Assembly: GCA_039720395.1 (NCBI GenBank)
Contig: CM077826.1
Span: 22,569,053 to 22,633,052 of the forward strand
DNA length: 64,000 nucleotides
Direction: 5' to 3'
Origin: Liquidambar formosana
Lineage: Eukaryota; Streptophyta; Magnoliopsida; Saxifragales; Altingiaceae
This document shows, piece after piece, positions 47,859 through 58,243 of the stretch (position 1 is its first letter; every line of letters begins with the position of its first letter). The notes below the pieces were generated by a model. The model saw only the letters and a program-made list of their open reading frames with translations. It did no database searches and was not told where the DNA came from. The position numbers and the translations under genes were made by a program.

Positions 47859-48037
47859 GTAGGTTCCTTAGTTAGAGTCTTTCCTGCTTTCAATAAAGTG
47901 TGTCCGTCTATCCCACTTTGTGGAGTTAGGAGTCGTTTCATAGTTGTGGCACCAAATTTTGTTTCCTTTTCAAGTTTGTGTCTTTTTGTTGGTTCCTTTA
48001 ATGAAGTGTGTTTCTTTTATACATTGTTTGCTTGCAG
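47859..48037 (+). other. Putative intron between protease and RT frames of E (179 nt)
   Basis: Donor AGCTT/GTAGGT at 47859 and acceptor TTTGCTTGCAG at 48037, after a T-rich tract. The exon frame ends with TT (47857-47858) and joins T at 48038 to give TTT, then the RT frame VSFLSSMDIYGMDID without a stop. Ogre elements are known to have an intron at this place. Element M1 runs through the same point with no intron. Confidence 0.65.
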
Positions 48038-51000
48038 TGTTTCTTTTCTCTCTTCTATGGATATTTATGGCATGGATATAGATCCTAGGAATGACGTCCC
48101 CCCGGAGCTCGTCGAGCGAAGGAAAAGGGGTGTCACCGAACCTAACATGGATGAATTGGAATCGATCAATTTAGGGACAAATGAATTGCTAAAGATAATT
48201 AAAATTGGGATAACCCTTTCACCACTTGAAAAAGAAAAGCTTATAGCCCTCCTAAAGGCCAACATAACGGCCTTTGCATGGTCTTATGAAGACATGCCCG
48301 GCATAGATCCAGACATTGTGCAGCACTTCATCCCCACCAATCCCCTTAAAAAGCCGGTAAAGCAAAAATTGAGAAGGTTAAAACCTGAATGGGCATTGAA
48401 GGTAAAGGAGGAAGTAACCAAACAACTCGATGCGGGGTTCCTACAGGTTGTGGAGTATCCCGAGTGGTTATCCAATATAGTTCCCGTGCCTAAAAAGGAT
48501 GGAAAAGTGAGGATGTGTGTGGATTTTCGAGATCTTAATGCAGCAAGCCCTAAGGATGATTTCCCTTTGCCCCACATTGATGTATTGGTAAATAGTACTG
48601 TAGGACATGCGCTCCTCTCTTTCATGGATGGGTTTTCCGGATACAATCAGATAAAGATGGCGCCGCAAGATATGGAGAAAACGGCCTTTATCACATAGTG
48701 GGGAACATATTGTTACAAAGTGATGCCGTTCGGTTTGAGAAATGCCGGGGCTACCTATCAGAGAGCTGCTACAACATTACTGCACGACATGATCCATAAG
48801 GAGGTGGAAGTATATGTGGACGACATGATCGTGAAGTCCGTGGATCGAGAAGGACACTTCATGGCACTAGAAAGGTTCCTGGAGCGAGCAAAGAAGTACA
48901 ACTTGCGGTTGAATCCTCAGAAATGCGCTTTTAGTGTCACTGCAGGCAAGCTATTAGGATTTATGATTACTTAGAGGGGAATCGAGGTCGATCCAGGAAA
49001 AATCAAGGCCATTGTAGAGATGGAGCCGCCTAGCACAGAGAAGCAGATTCGAGGGTTCTTGGGGAGAATTCAGTACATAAGTAGGTTCATTGCTAATTTG
49101 ACTATGGTGTGTGAACCGATTTTCAAGTTGCTTAAGAAGGGTGTGCCGAAGGTATGGAATAAAGAATGTCAAGAAGCCTTTGAGACTATCAAAAGGTATT
49201 TGAGTAATCCACCAATTCTAGTTCCCCCGCGACAAGGTGAACCGTTATTGTTATACTTGACGGTCACTGAAACCGCGACGAGAGCTATGCTAGATAAGTA
49301 CCTTAAGGGGTCAAAAAAGGAGAATGCCATTTACTATCTAAGCAAGAAGATGACAGATTATGAGGTGAAGTACAATGCCATAGAAAAGGCTTGTGTGGCT
49401 TTGGTATGGGCAACTCAGAAACTCCGTCACTACATGATCTCGTATGAGGTTTTCTTGATAAGCCGAATGGACCCACTGAAGTACCTGATAGAAAGGCCGG
49501 TCTTGTCCTACAGAACTGCTTGTTGGTCGATTCTTCTCAATGAATTCAACATAAAGTATGTAACACAGAAGTCAGTAAAAGGAAGTGTCATTGCAGATTA
49601 CTTGGCTAGCTGCCCTGTGGCGTCATCAGAACAATTTAATGACCAATTCCCCGATGAGGATGTCCTGGAGATTGGAAAGAAGATCTGGAAGGTATACTTC
49701 GATGGAGCTGCAAATAAGAGAGGGTATGGGATAGGAGTCCTACTGGTTTCACCTGAAGAAGCATTTACACCCTTGGCAGTTAAGCTAGGGTTTGAAGCAA
49801 CCAACAACATTGCTGAGTATGAAGCCTGCATCCTCGCGTTGGAAGCTGCACTAGAATTGGGGATCAAAGAGTTAGAGGTTTTCGGAGATTCAGCACTGAT
49901 TATCTGCCAGATAAAGGGAGAATGGAAGACTCGTGATGAGAAGCTGCTGCCATATCATGCATACTTAGAAGCCTTGACTAAAGAATTTGTGGAAATAGAG
50001 TTCAATTATTTGTCAAGAAATAAGAATCAGTTCGCCGATGCTTTGGCAACTCTAGCTTCCATGGTGGAAATCCCGGATGGTGGGAATGTAAAACCGTTGG
50101 TGATAGAATGTAGAGAAAAACCTGTGTATTGCTGTTCTATTCGAGAAGGAGAGTTGAAAGATGGCCATCCTTGGTACTATGACATCATGAAATTCATCGA
50201 GGAAAGGGAGTATCCTGAAGGAGCAACCCACATTGATAGGAGAACACTGAGGAGGCTAGCGAGTCACTATGTTTTGTGTGGAGGAAAGCTATACCGAAGG
50301 TCATACGATGGGGTCCATCTGTTGTGTGTCACTGAGGAAGAAGCCGAACGTCTTGTTAGCGAAATCCATGAAGGAGTTGGAGCACCGCACATGAATGGTT
50401 ATATGCTAGCTAAGAAAATCATGAGGTTGGGCTACTATTGGTCTACAATGGAGAGAGATTGCCATGCACATGTTAAGAAGTGTCACAAATGTCAAGTCTT
50501 TGCTAATGGACAACACTTGCCTTCTATGCCTTTGACAAGCATGTCGTCGCCTTGGCCGTTTGCAGTGTGGGGGATAGATATAATTGGACAGATTAAGCCG
50601 AAAGCCTCCAATGGGCATGAGTACATCTTGGTAGCTATCGATTACTTCACTAAGTGGGTAGAGGCAGCATCTTTCAAGACCCTGAATGCCAAGAAGGTAG
50701 CACAGTTCATACAGCTCAACATCATCTACAGGTATGGGGTACCCCATGAGATCATTTCAGACAATGGTCAGCACTTTCAGAAAGAAACCAAGGAGCTTTT
50801 GCAGAAATACAACATAGTGCACCATTTATCCTCCCCTTATCGCCCGCAGACTAATGGAGCAGTGGAGGCCGCCAACAAGAATGTTAAGAAGATATTACAG
50901 AAAACAGCTGACACCTACACTGATTGGCATGAGAAGTTGCCATTAGCCTTGTGGGGCTATAGAACATCTGTGAGATCGTCAATAGGGGCTACCCCTTATT

Positions 51001-51416
51001 CCTTGGTGTATGGGATGGAGGCTGTTTTGCCTATTGAGTTGGAGGTACCGTCATTACGGGTTGCTGTGGAAATTCAGATAGCAAAAGCAGATTGGGTTAA
51101 GAACCGTTATGATGAGCTGGCATTGCTCGATGAAAGGCGATTGAGGGCCTTGTATCATGTGCAGGGATATCAGCGAAGGGTTGCGAGAGCATTCAACAAG
51201 CATGTCAGAGACCGAGGTTTGAAGACAAGGGATTTGGTGTTGAAAGAAATCAGAGCTCCAATTTTTGATCCACGAGGGAAGTTCAAGCCAAGTTGGGGTG
51301 GCCCGTATGTTATCAAGGAGATATTACCAGCAGGGGCTGTTCGCCTCATGGATTTGGATGGAATTGAGTTCGCTCGCCCTACCAATTTGGATCAATTGAA
51401 GAAGTATTATGTGTAA
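48038..51416 (+). pseudogene. E pol: RT, RNase H, second RNase H and integrase, two TAG codons
   Basis: First ATG 48057. RT motifs: WLSNIVPVPKKDGKVRMCVD, FPLPHIDVLVNS, FMDGFSGYNQIKMAP, MPFGLRNAGATYQR, YVDDMIVKS (about 48816). TAG codons at 48696-48698 and 48972-48974 stand where relatives have Gln. From 49020 one frame of 798 codons runs to the end: Gypsy RNase H (ENAIYYLSKKMTDYEVKYNAIEKACVALVW), second RNase H (WKVYFDGAANKRGYGIG, NIAEYEACILALEAA, VFGDSALIICQ, QFADALATLAS with its D-E-D-D set), integrase HHCC (HEGVGAPHMNGY...CHKCQ), core Asp in GIDIIGQI, Asp in ISDNGQHF, Glu in QTNGAVEAANK, then GPY module WGGPYVIKEIL. Only the two TAG codons break it. Confidence 0.93.
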
Positions 51417-51739
51417 GGCCTGCTAGGTTGAAAACCCATAAGGGCGGCCTAGGCAAAAGTTAAGGCATTTGAACTACGAGGGCCTGATTCCCTATTCCTA
51501 AAAAAAAAAAAATGAAAAAAAGAGAAAAATGAAAAAAAAAAAAGAAAAAAAAAAGGATGGGGATACGTAGGCAGCCCATAAAGTTACCTTGGGTGCGGTC
51601 CAAACAACACCACAACAACAAATCTCAAAATTAAATTATTATTGGCAATTCATTTAGAACTAATTGATTGACAAAGCGATTTATTGGTGTTAGATAAAAG
51701 AACTATTGACATGCCATAGATATCCTATTTCTAAGGTCT
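51417..51739. other. Convergent spacer between E pol and antisense DUF7745-like gene
   Basis: Contains a long A-rich tract (51498-51555) and GGATACGTAGGCAGCC, also seen after pol in other Tat elements as I recall. Holds the 3' ends of both convergent transcription units. No coding content. Confidence 0.5.
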
Positions 51740-53026
51740 TCAAGTCTTTTTGTTCTTCTTCAGAGTCTCTTGGTTTGCTTTCTGCTCCTTTCTTTCAAGT
51801 CTTCGCTTTTTTCGCAAGTCATGAGCATGTGCTGCTTCCACTGCTTCCAGAATGTCTTCCCTGCAAAATCCAAGTCTTGTGTCCTTGATAAGGTCATAAA
51901 TCCTTTCCCTGCATATGGTTTCTCTTTCACCCAAGCTAGTCTTCAACCATGTCTTGTATTCAGGGCTCATGACATAAGGCCCATCAGTGTTTTCAACTCG
52001 AGTCAGTTTCAGTTGGTCAGTCCATCTAGTCTTGGCCCACTTAACCATTGTGGGGCCCACAGGTTCGACAGAATGATCAAATACCACAGAAGTAGGTATG
52101 GTTTGCATGGCACCCATTTGACGAAGGATTCTTGAAGTCCAATAGAATGAAGTTGACCTCAACCCTATGAGTTTGACCATAGCACACCCAGAAGTTCGAA
52201 GAAGAATTTGTTCCTTGCATCCCCATATAAAGACAAACCACTTAATGTTTCGCCATGAGAGTGTGTGAAAGTAGCCCAACCATTCCCTCAAAGAAAATTG
52301 ACCAGGGGGTTCAACTCGACGGCAACAATAATGTTGGGGTTTGTATGGGTTAATGGTGGTAAGAGACAAGAAGTTAAGCCTTTCAAAAAGCCACATCTGC
52401 AGTAGAACGGGGCTCCCTCCTAAAGGGGCTTGTGGATTATCATGAACTTTGTCTAAACTATTGAGGGTTTCAGCTAGCACCATGGGAATCAGGTTGTTGT
52501 GTTCAAGAAGAAAAGGGATCAGTTCACATATTTGAATAGGGACATAGAGAGTCCCCGTGGAGATAAGGTAGCGACCAACCAAGCAGAAAACAAGAGCATG
52601 TTGAGTAGAAAGGTTGAAATTCAGGGTACCTTTGCTATCATGAGCCAAAAAGGAAGTTGCTATTTCCATGAGGTTCACCATGTGATCCTTCACAAATATA
52701 GAGGCCTCTTGTTGAGAAATCCCAAGGAAGTTGGAGAAGGAAATCGAGTAACTTGAGCGTGGAGTAGGGAGAATGAAAGGTCCTACAGGTGAAACTCCAT
52801 ACAAAGCGCAGAATTCCTCCATTGTTGGGCATAGTTCTTCATAGTTGAAGCGGAATACATGAAGTTGGGGATCCCAAAAATATGTAGCAGCAGTAAGAAG
52901 AGTGGTTTCAAGCTTCACATGCATCAAAGAAAACAATGGATCCAAGCAGTAGCGCTTGAACTCCTTCCTTGCCTCCGCACTCATAACCTTCAGAAAATCA
53001 CTCAAGAGCTTGTCTAGGGCTTCCAT
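51740..53026 (-). CDS. E antisense gene B: DUF7745-like protein, 428 aa, intact
   Basis: Single uninterrupted minus-strand frame starting MEALDKLLSDFLKVMSAEAR at 53026. N-terminal half: YFWDPQLHVFRFNYEELCP and TMEEFCALYGVSPVGPF, the signature shared with the M1 gene at 29020. Middle: HALVFCLVGRYLI, LAETLNSLDKVH, GGSPVLLQMWLFERL. C-terminal tail is very basic (LRKKRRLERKEQKANQETLKK), which could act as a nuclear signal. No signal peptide or membrane segment. Its 5' side faces the 80-bp palindrome at 53144-53223, 118 bp upstream. In M1 the same protein is split by an intron after GGSPLLLQ; here it is continuous. Function unknown. The absence of any stop, beside a broken gag, suggests recent selection or youth. 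Confidence 0.8.
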   Translation of the reverse strand: MEALDKLLSDFLKVMSAEARKEFKRYCLDPLFSLMHVKLETTLLTAATYFWDPQLHVFRFNYEELCPTMEEFCALYGVSPVGPFILPTPRSSYSISFSNFLGISQQEASIFVKDHMVNLMEIATSFLAHDSKGTLNFNLSTQHALVFCLVGRYLISTGTLYVPIQICELIPFLLEHNNLIPMVLAETLNSLDKVHDNPQAPLGGSPVLLQMWLFERLNFLSLTTINPYKPQHYCCRRVEPPGQFSLREWLGYFHTLSWRNIKWFVFIWGCKEQILLRTSGCAMVKLIGLRSTSFYWTSRILRQMGAMQTIPTSVVFDHSVEPVGPTMVKWAKTRWTDQLKLTRVENTDGPYVMSPEYKTWLKTSLGERETICRERIYDLIKDTRLGFCREDILEAVEAAHAHDLRKKRRLERKEQKANQETLKKNKKT

Positions 53027-53143
53027 AACTTTCTCTCAATGAATGTTAGTCGGGTTTGAAAAAATTCGGAAATCCGTGTTTTGGAAGGTAGAATCCCGTC
53101 AAAATAGGAAGTTTCCTAAAATCAGGCGAAACACCGCTTCGGG

Positions 53144-53223
53144 CTCGGGTGACCACCCAGGCCTGGGCGGCTAGCCGCCTGGGCCCAGGCGGCTAGCCGC
53201 CCAGCCCCAGGTGGTCACCCGAG
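53144..53223. promoter_or_regulatory. 80-bp GC-rich palindrome upstream of antisense DUF7745-like gene
   Basis: The most symmetric copy in the window. Arms CTCGGGTGACCACC / GGTGGTCACCCGAG; two perfect GGCGGCTAGCCGCC palindromes flank TGGGCCCA; only about six inner arm bases fail to pair. Same sequence as in the LTRs, where it lies before the TATA box. Confidence 0.85.
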
Positions 53224-53476
53224 ACCGCCGTCTTGTTTCGCCCATTTTTGCCTTGTTATGCCTTCGTTTGGCCCTTTTGTGATGTTTTGACTTTTTTGTG
53301 CTTGATTTAAGCCCATTTTTCACTCAATACAAGATCATATCATTGCAATAAAGTTCAACATAGATTCATCAAGTATCCATAATAAAGGTTCAAGGTTGGG
53401 AATTGAAATTCCTAATTAGTACATGACAAGATAGATAGAAAGATTCCAAACATTCCTAACAAGAGGTGAGTGAAAC

Positions 53477-56142
53477 TCAATGATTTCCCGTGGGCCTTCT
53501 CTTTCGACTCGGCCCAGCTCCATCATGCCCTGAACGAGGCGCTCTAGAAGGGGGCATATCCTGGGGTGGATGAGATGATGATGCCTGTTGCAAACAAAGA
53601 TAATGAGTTAGGAGGGTAATGGTGCCAATCCTAGTTGAAAGCTAATAAGATGATCACTCACTTGGGGATTTAAGTGTGCTTCTAGAACTGAGTTCTCTAA
53701 ACTCATTCGCACAAGATCCCTCCTCAATCCTTCATTGAGTTCAATGCATTCCTGGGCATACTCCCATGGAACCTAGGAAAGTATAAACATGGTTAACAAT
53801 AATGAAAGAATCCAATTTCAAGAAGATAAGAGTTTAGAACTCACATTCTCATAATATGAATCGATCTTTGGATATTCATCGAATGGTGGATGGGTAATGT
53901 CAGTCTTCACAAATTTTGTTCCACTGCACAAGTTCACATACCAATTTAGTTGTGGGAGGGGTGGAGGTTGATTTCCTTCAAGGTCCTCATCCTCGTCGTT
54001 GTAAGTCATCCCAGTGGCAGATCCAACTGTGGAGCTGTGTCCCCTTGCCCGTCGGCCCTGAAGTTCAAATGCTTGTCAAATGGAGTCTTTCTTATAATCT
54101 TAAAAAAGATTTTAAGAGTGTGGGGAGCTCACCCCTTGAGGTGGGAGACCAGTGACCCTAGGATTCATCAGATATTGTCGACAGAAGGCAGTGTATTCTA
54201 TGCGAGGGGAGGTGAATCCCTCAGCATCCCAACCCCTCAGAGCTTCTTCTAGTTCATCCCCCACTAGGTGGCTAGTGTGCCTCATGTTCTCTGGTGGCAT
54301 GGAAGGTGTCACAGCTGCATTCATATTTCCATGGACTTGTCTCAGGACTCGTTCCCCAAGATACCAGCATCTACCTGTGGGGCCTTCAAAGAGGACCCTT
54401 TTGCTTGTTAACTCCAAACAAGAGGAGTACTTCTCGGGAAGCCTATGCTCCCACAGCCTCCATGGATCCCATTCCACCTGTTGAGTTTGAAATGAGAAAT
54501 GAAAAAAGAAAGATAAAAAGATAAGGAGAAAGAAAGATTCTACCATATCAGCAGTCAAGCTGGCAAGATATGCCCTTGCATGGGCATAATCGTGTCGATT
54601 GGAGGCTCTTGTAGCCAAGCAAGATGGAGCATAATTCTGAAGGATGGGCCATGACATGGCATCACTAGCAAGAGTTGGGCGACACATGTTCAGGTACTCG
54701 TAGTACCATATCTGGGGAAAACCAAAAAAAAAAATATAGATGAAATCATGTGTGTGTTAAGTTTCGGGAAATAATAGAGAATTGAATGTTCTGTGTTACC
54801 TCCCAAACGAAAGGAAGTCCCCCAAAGTTCTTTGCAACTCCTCGGGACATGTCAGTCATGGAGCGATACATGTTTGCGAAAGCAGCTCCACCCCAATTGT
54901 ATCTCCCAATTTTGTTCACATCTTCCATGCTAGCTAGCAACTCAAGTCGAGCCATGTCATTGGTGCCCGCAAAGAAGGTGCATGAAATCATGTAGAGCAA
55001 GAAAGCTCTCACAATGTATTTGGGATCCGTCCCCTCACTCTCTTCTTCAGTGGCAAAGGTGTTGTAGAGCCAAGTACGGCGCACACCTTTTGGGCTTAAT
55101 TCCGCTTCAACCCCAAGTAGAGCTACTATGTAGTTTTGATCCATGTTGGCTTGTTCATAGTATTCCAAGCGCTTGCCTTTCAAGCTCAACCCAGTTATCA
55201 TGGTGAAATCCTTAGGAGTCATGGTCATCTCCCCGAAGCTAAAATGGAAAGTGTTGGTGGTGTCCCACCATAGCTCTGTCAAGGCAAACAATGCTTGCTT
55301 ATCCCATTGCTCGTTCCATAGAGCATCTAGGAAGGGCCCAAAACCTGCCTTCTTTACTATCTTGCGAGCACATGGTTGGGCATGTTCCATATATCTCCAC
55401 CATGAGATGAGCCCCTTTATTGATGTCCTTGTACGGAGACTTTGGAAGTCGGGCTATGTCAAAAGATTGTGTATTGAGTTAGCATTGAAAATATAGAGAT
55501 ATTGGGCATACATTGGTAATTGATTTCAAATGGTTTTCCAAAAGTTTTAAAATATGGGTTTTGATTCATGAAATGAATTAGAAATGAATGCCCATGACTT
55601 TGTGTATTCAAATTCATTGATTTTGTAAGGATTGAACATGTTTTTGCCTTTCGAGCATTTTGTCAAACACTTAGTGTGTGACTTGTTTTCAAGCATTGAA
55701 ATGAAAGATTTTTGTATATCAAATCCTTGCCAAGACCATTTGACTTTGTGCTACAATGCAAACCAATTGATTTTTCAAGAATTGAGCATGTTTTTGTCTC
55801 TTTGGCATTTTATCAAACACTTGGTGGGCATCTTTTCTCAAGCATTGGGAAACAAGCTTTTTGCACATTCAATCCTTGCCAAATCAATGAACTTGGCTTA
55901 ACAATGATAAAAACAATCAAAAGAAGATCATGGGAATGCATTTTATCCAATAGAAATCAAGATTTCAAGATAAACATGTTAAGTTGGGAAGAACTAACCT
56001 CATGTTGGGAATGGAGGTATGAGAGATGCTTCTTGGGTTCAAGCAACACCTTGTCTTGGGATTCATCATAGATTGGTGCCTTGTATGTATTCTTGATCAC
56101 ATAATATGGATACTTGATGTTGGAATCATTGCTAGAAGCCAT
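53477..56142 (-). CDS. E antisense gene A: plant mobile domain (PMD) protein, seven exons, 580 aa, intact
   Basis: Minus-strand exons, all phase 0: 56142-55999, 55453-54800, 54711-54544, 54477-54133, 54057-53845, 53772-53662 and 53584-53477 (TGA). All six introns have GT/AG borders (GTTAGT, GTAACA, GTAGAA, GTGAGC, GTGAGT, GTGAGT donors). Start MASSNDSNIKYPYYV; an upstream in-frame ATG at 56211 is possible. Exon 2 holds the PMD: LDALWNEQWDKQALFALTEL, WWDTTNTFHFSFGEMTMTP and DFTMITGLSLKGKR. Exon 4 has VEWDPWRLWEHRLPEKYSS; the C-terminus is Ser/Pro/basic (APRSGHDGAGPSRKRR). No stop or frameshift seen. The exon layout parallels the M1 gene (exon 1 is 144 nt in both). In Arabidopsis PMD proteins take part in transposon silencing; a role for this one in countering or using that pathway is only inference. 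Confidence 0.82.
55589..55889. repeat. 150-bp tandem duplication inside PMD intron 1
   Basis: GACTTTGTG and ATTGAACATGTTTTTG/ATTGAGCATGTTTTTG recur 150 bp apart, with TCAAACACTTGGTG and AATCCTTGCCAA in both units. Lies within the 545-nt first intron of the antisense PMD gene. Confidence 0.7.
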
Positions 56143-56438
56143 TGTTGGTGGTTGAGCTTGTATGTGTGAAAAATGGGTTTGATAAGAAAGATGATGAATT
56201 TGATCTTGCAACTTGATGATTGATGCTTGTTTTTGTTGTTGAATGACTTGTTCTTGATGCTATTTCATGCACACAACTTGAATTGAAAGTGAAACTTTGG
56301 TTGAGAATGTGTTTGTGAGTGTTTGGAGAAGATGGAGTGAGTTCTAGAGAGAGAAGCTCTCTATTTTCGAGCTTGGAGGCTTGAATGCACAAATGGGGAG
56401 TCAAGGGTTTAAAAACCCTCAAACTGGGCAGCACCAGC

Positions 56439-56515
56439 CTCGGGTAACCGCCCAGCATGGGGCTGCAAGCCGCCTGGGCTTGGGCGGCAAGCCACCAGCA
56501 GCCAGGTGGTCACCC
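56439..56515. promoter_or_regulatory. GC-rich palindrome variant upstream of antisense PMD gene
   Basis: Diverged copy: CTCGGGTAACCGCCCAGC at the left, GGCTGCAAGCCGCC and GGGCGGCAAGCCACC in the middle, CCAGGTGGTCACC at the right. It lies about 300 bp before the ATG on the minus strand. A TTTTTAAACC stretch (56405-56416, minus strand) lies just downstream and may be a TATA box. Confidence 0.7.
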
Positions 56516-56929
56516 CCCCTTGCTCGCTCCGTTGCGCTCGTTTGGCCTTTGCTCGCCTATTCGCGCTTTTGAACCTTCTTTGAGATGGATTATCAAGCTT
56601 GTTTTGAGTTGAAAAATGAATAAATATCTTGACTTTGTTTGACATGAAATGATTTGAATGAGATTGCATTGGTGGCCCTTGTGTGGGCATGGCATGCTAG
56701 TAGGGGTGAACAACCCTCTCTCTGCATATGACTTTTGATCATTAGGGATGAATTCCCTCCTATGTCACTATGATTTGTTGTCATTTGGGATAAAGATACC
56801 TTCCCTATATGCATGTGAATGATTGCTTTCATGAGATAATTGTGTCTCCTATATGAGTTGGTGTTTGAGTTGAGGTATGAATAGCCTCCATGTGAGATGA
56901 CTTGGTGAACTTGTTGTGTGTTGGTAAGT

Positions 56930-57697
56930 AGAAGCTTACCTTTGTCTTGATGACTTAGTGAGAGAAAGATGCAATCTTTCTCATGATTACATGCCTACCT
57001 TGATGACTTGAAAGATGCAATCTTTCCCCATGACTTGTGTTTACCTTGATGGTTTGATTATGAGAAGGACGCGGTCTTTCTCATGCTATGTGTTTACCTT
57101 GATGATTTGGGCGAGAGAAGGACGTGATCTTTCTCGTGTTATGTGAATTACCTTGACAATTGAGTGATAACCTTGACGGTTTGAGCAAGAGAAGGACATA
57201 CTCTTTCTTTTGTTATGTGATTACCTTGATATTTGAATGATAACCTTGATGGTTTGAATATGAGAAGGATGTATCTTTCTCATGTTTTGAGATAGCCTTG
57301 ATGGCTTCCTGTGGTATGTGTTTACCTTGATTGATTTGAGCGAGAGAAGGACGTGATCTTTCTCGTGTTATGTGAATTACCTTGACAATTGAGTGATAAC
57401 CTTGACGGTTTGAGCAAGAGAAGGACATACTCTTTCTCTTGTTATGTGATTACCTTGATATTTGAATGATAACCTTGATGGTTTGAATACGAGAAGGATG
57501 TATCTTTCTCATGTTTTGAGATAGCCTTGATGGCTTCCTGTGGTGTGTGTTTATCTTGATTGATTTGAGCAAGAGAAGGACGTGATCTTTCTCGTGTTAT
57601 GTGATTTACCTTGATATTTGAATGATAACCTTGATGGTTCGAATATGAGAAGGATGTATCTTTCTCATATTTTGGGATAGCCTTGATGGCATGGTGT
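56930..57697. repeat. 229-bp tandem repeat in E 3' region
   Basis: GACGTGATCTTTCTCGTG recurs at 57121, 57350 and 57579, a constant 229-bp period (the third unit is shortened). Units are themselves built from TACCTTGAT...GAGAAGGA...TCTTTCTC words with TACCTTGATG repeated throughout. No coding content. Confidence 0.8.
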
Positions 57698-58030
57698 TAC
57701 CTCGTACTATTCACCAGTTGTCACTGGCATAGTATGGGAAGACCTTTCATTGAACGAAGTTCGATGTAAGCTATGGATACCTCATATTATTCACCAGTTG
57801 TCACTGGTACAGTATGGGAAGACCTTTCATCGAACGAAGTTCGATGTAAGATGTGGATACCTCGTACTATTCACCAGTTGTCACTGGCATAGTATGGGAA
57901 GACCTTTCATTGAACGAAGTTCGATGTAAGCTATGGATACCTCGTACTATTCACCAGTTGTCACTGGTATAGTATGGGAAGACCTTTCATCGAACGAAGT
58001 TCGATGTAAGCTGTGGATACCTCATCTTGT
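57698..58030. repeat. 80-bp tandem repeat, four full units, in E 3' region
   Basis: TACCTCGTACTATTCACC recurs at 57698, 57778, 57858, 57938 and, degraded, at 58018. Each unit contains CCAGTTGTCACTGG and CATTGAACGAAGTTCGATG inverted repeats. Strong, uniform array next to the 3' LTR. Confidence 0.9.
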
Positions 58031-58230
58031 CCCCCAGTGAAACTGGTATACAGTATGAGAAGAGTTCTGTAGAACTTATGAAGAGTACCTTTGTGCTTGT
58101 GTATGATGAATTCGAAGAATTCGATGATATGGTCACCCTCCTTTCCCCAGTGGGTCTTGATGAAATCAATTCCCCGGGCAAAAATGGGTTGTTCTTTTGG
58201 TCATTGGCTTGCAAGTGAAACTTGCTCACC

Positions 58231-58243
58231 AATGAGGGGCTTC
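58231..58243 (+). promoter_or_regulatory. Polypurine tract of E
   Basis: AATGAGGGGCTTC immediately before TGTCACACC. Comparable in sequence and position to the M1 tract. Confidence 0.8.

Noticed and set aside
57698..58030. Regular repeat-spacer look at 80-bp spacing
   Set aside because: The whole 80-bp unit is repeated, with no unique spacers, and the DNA is plant. Not a CRISPR array.
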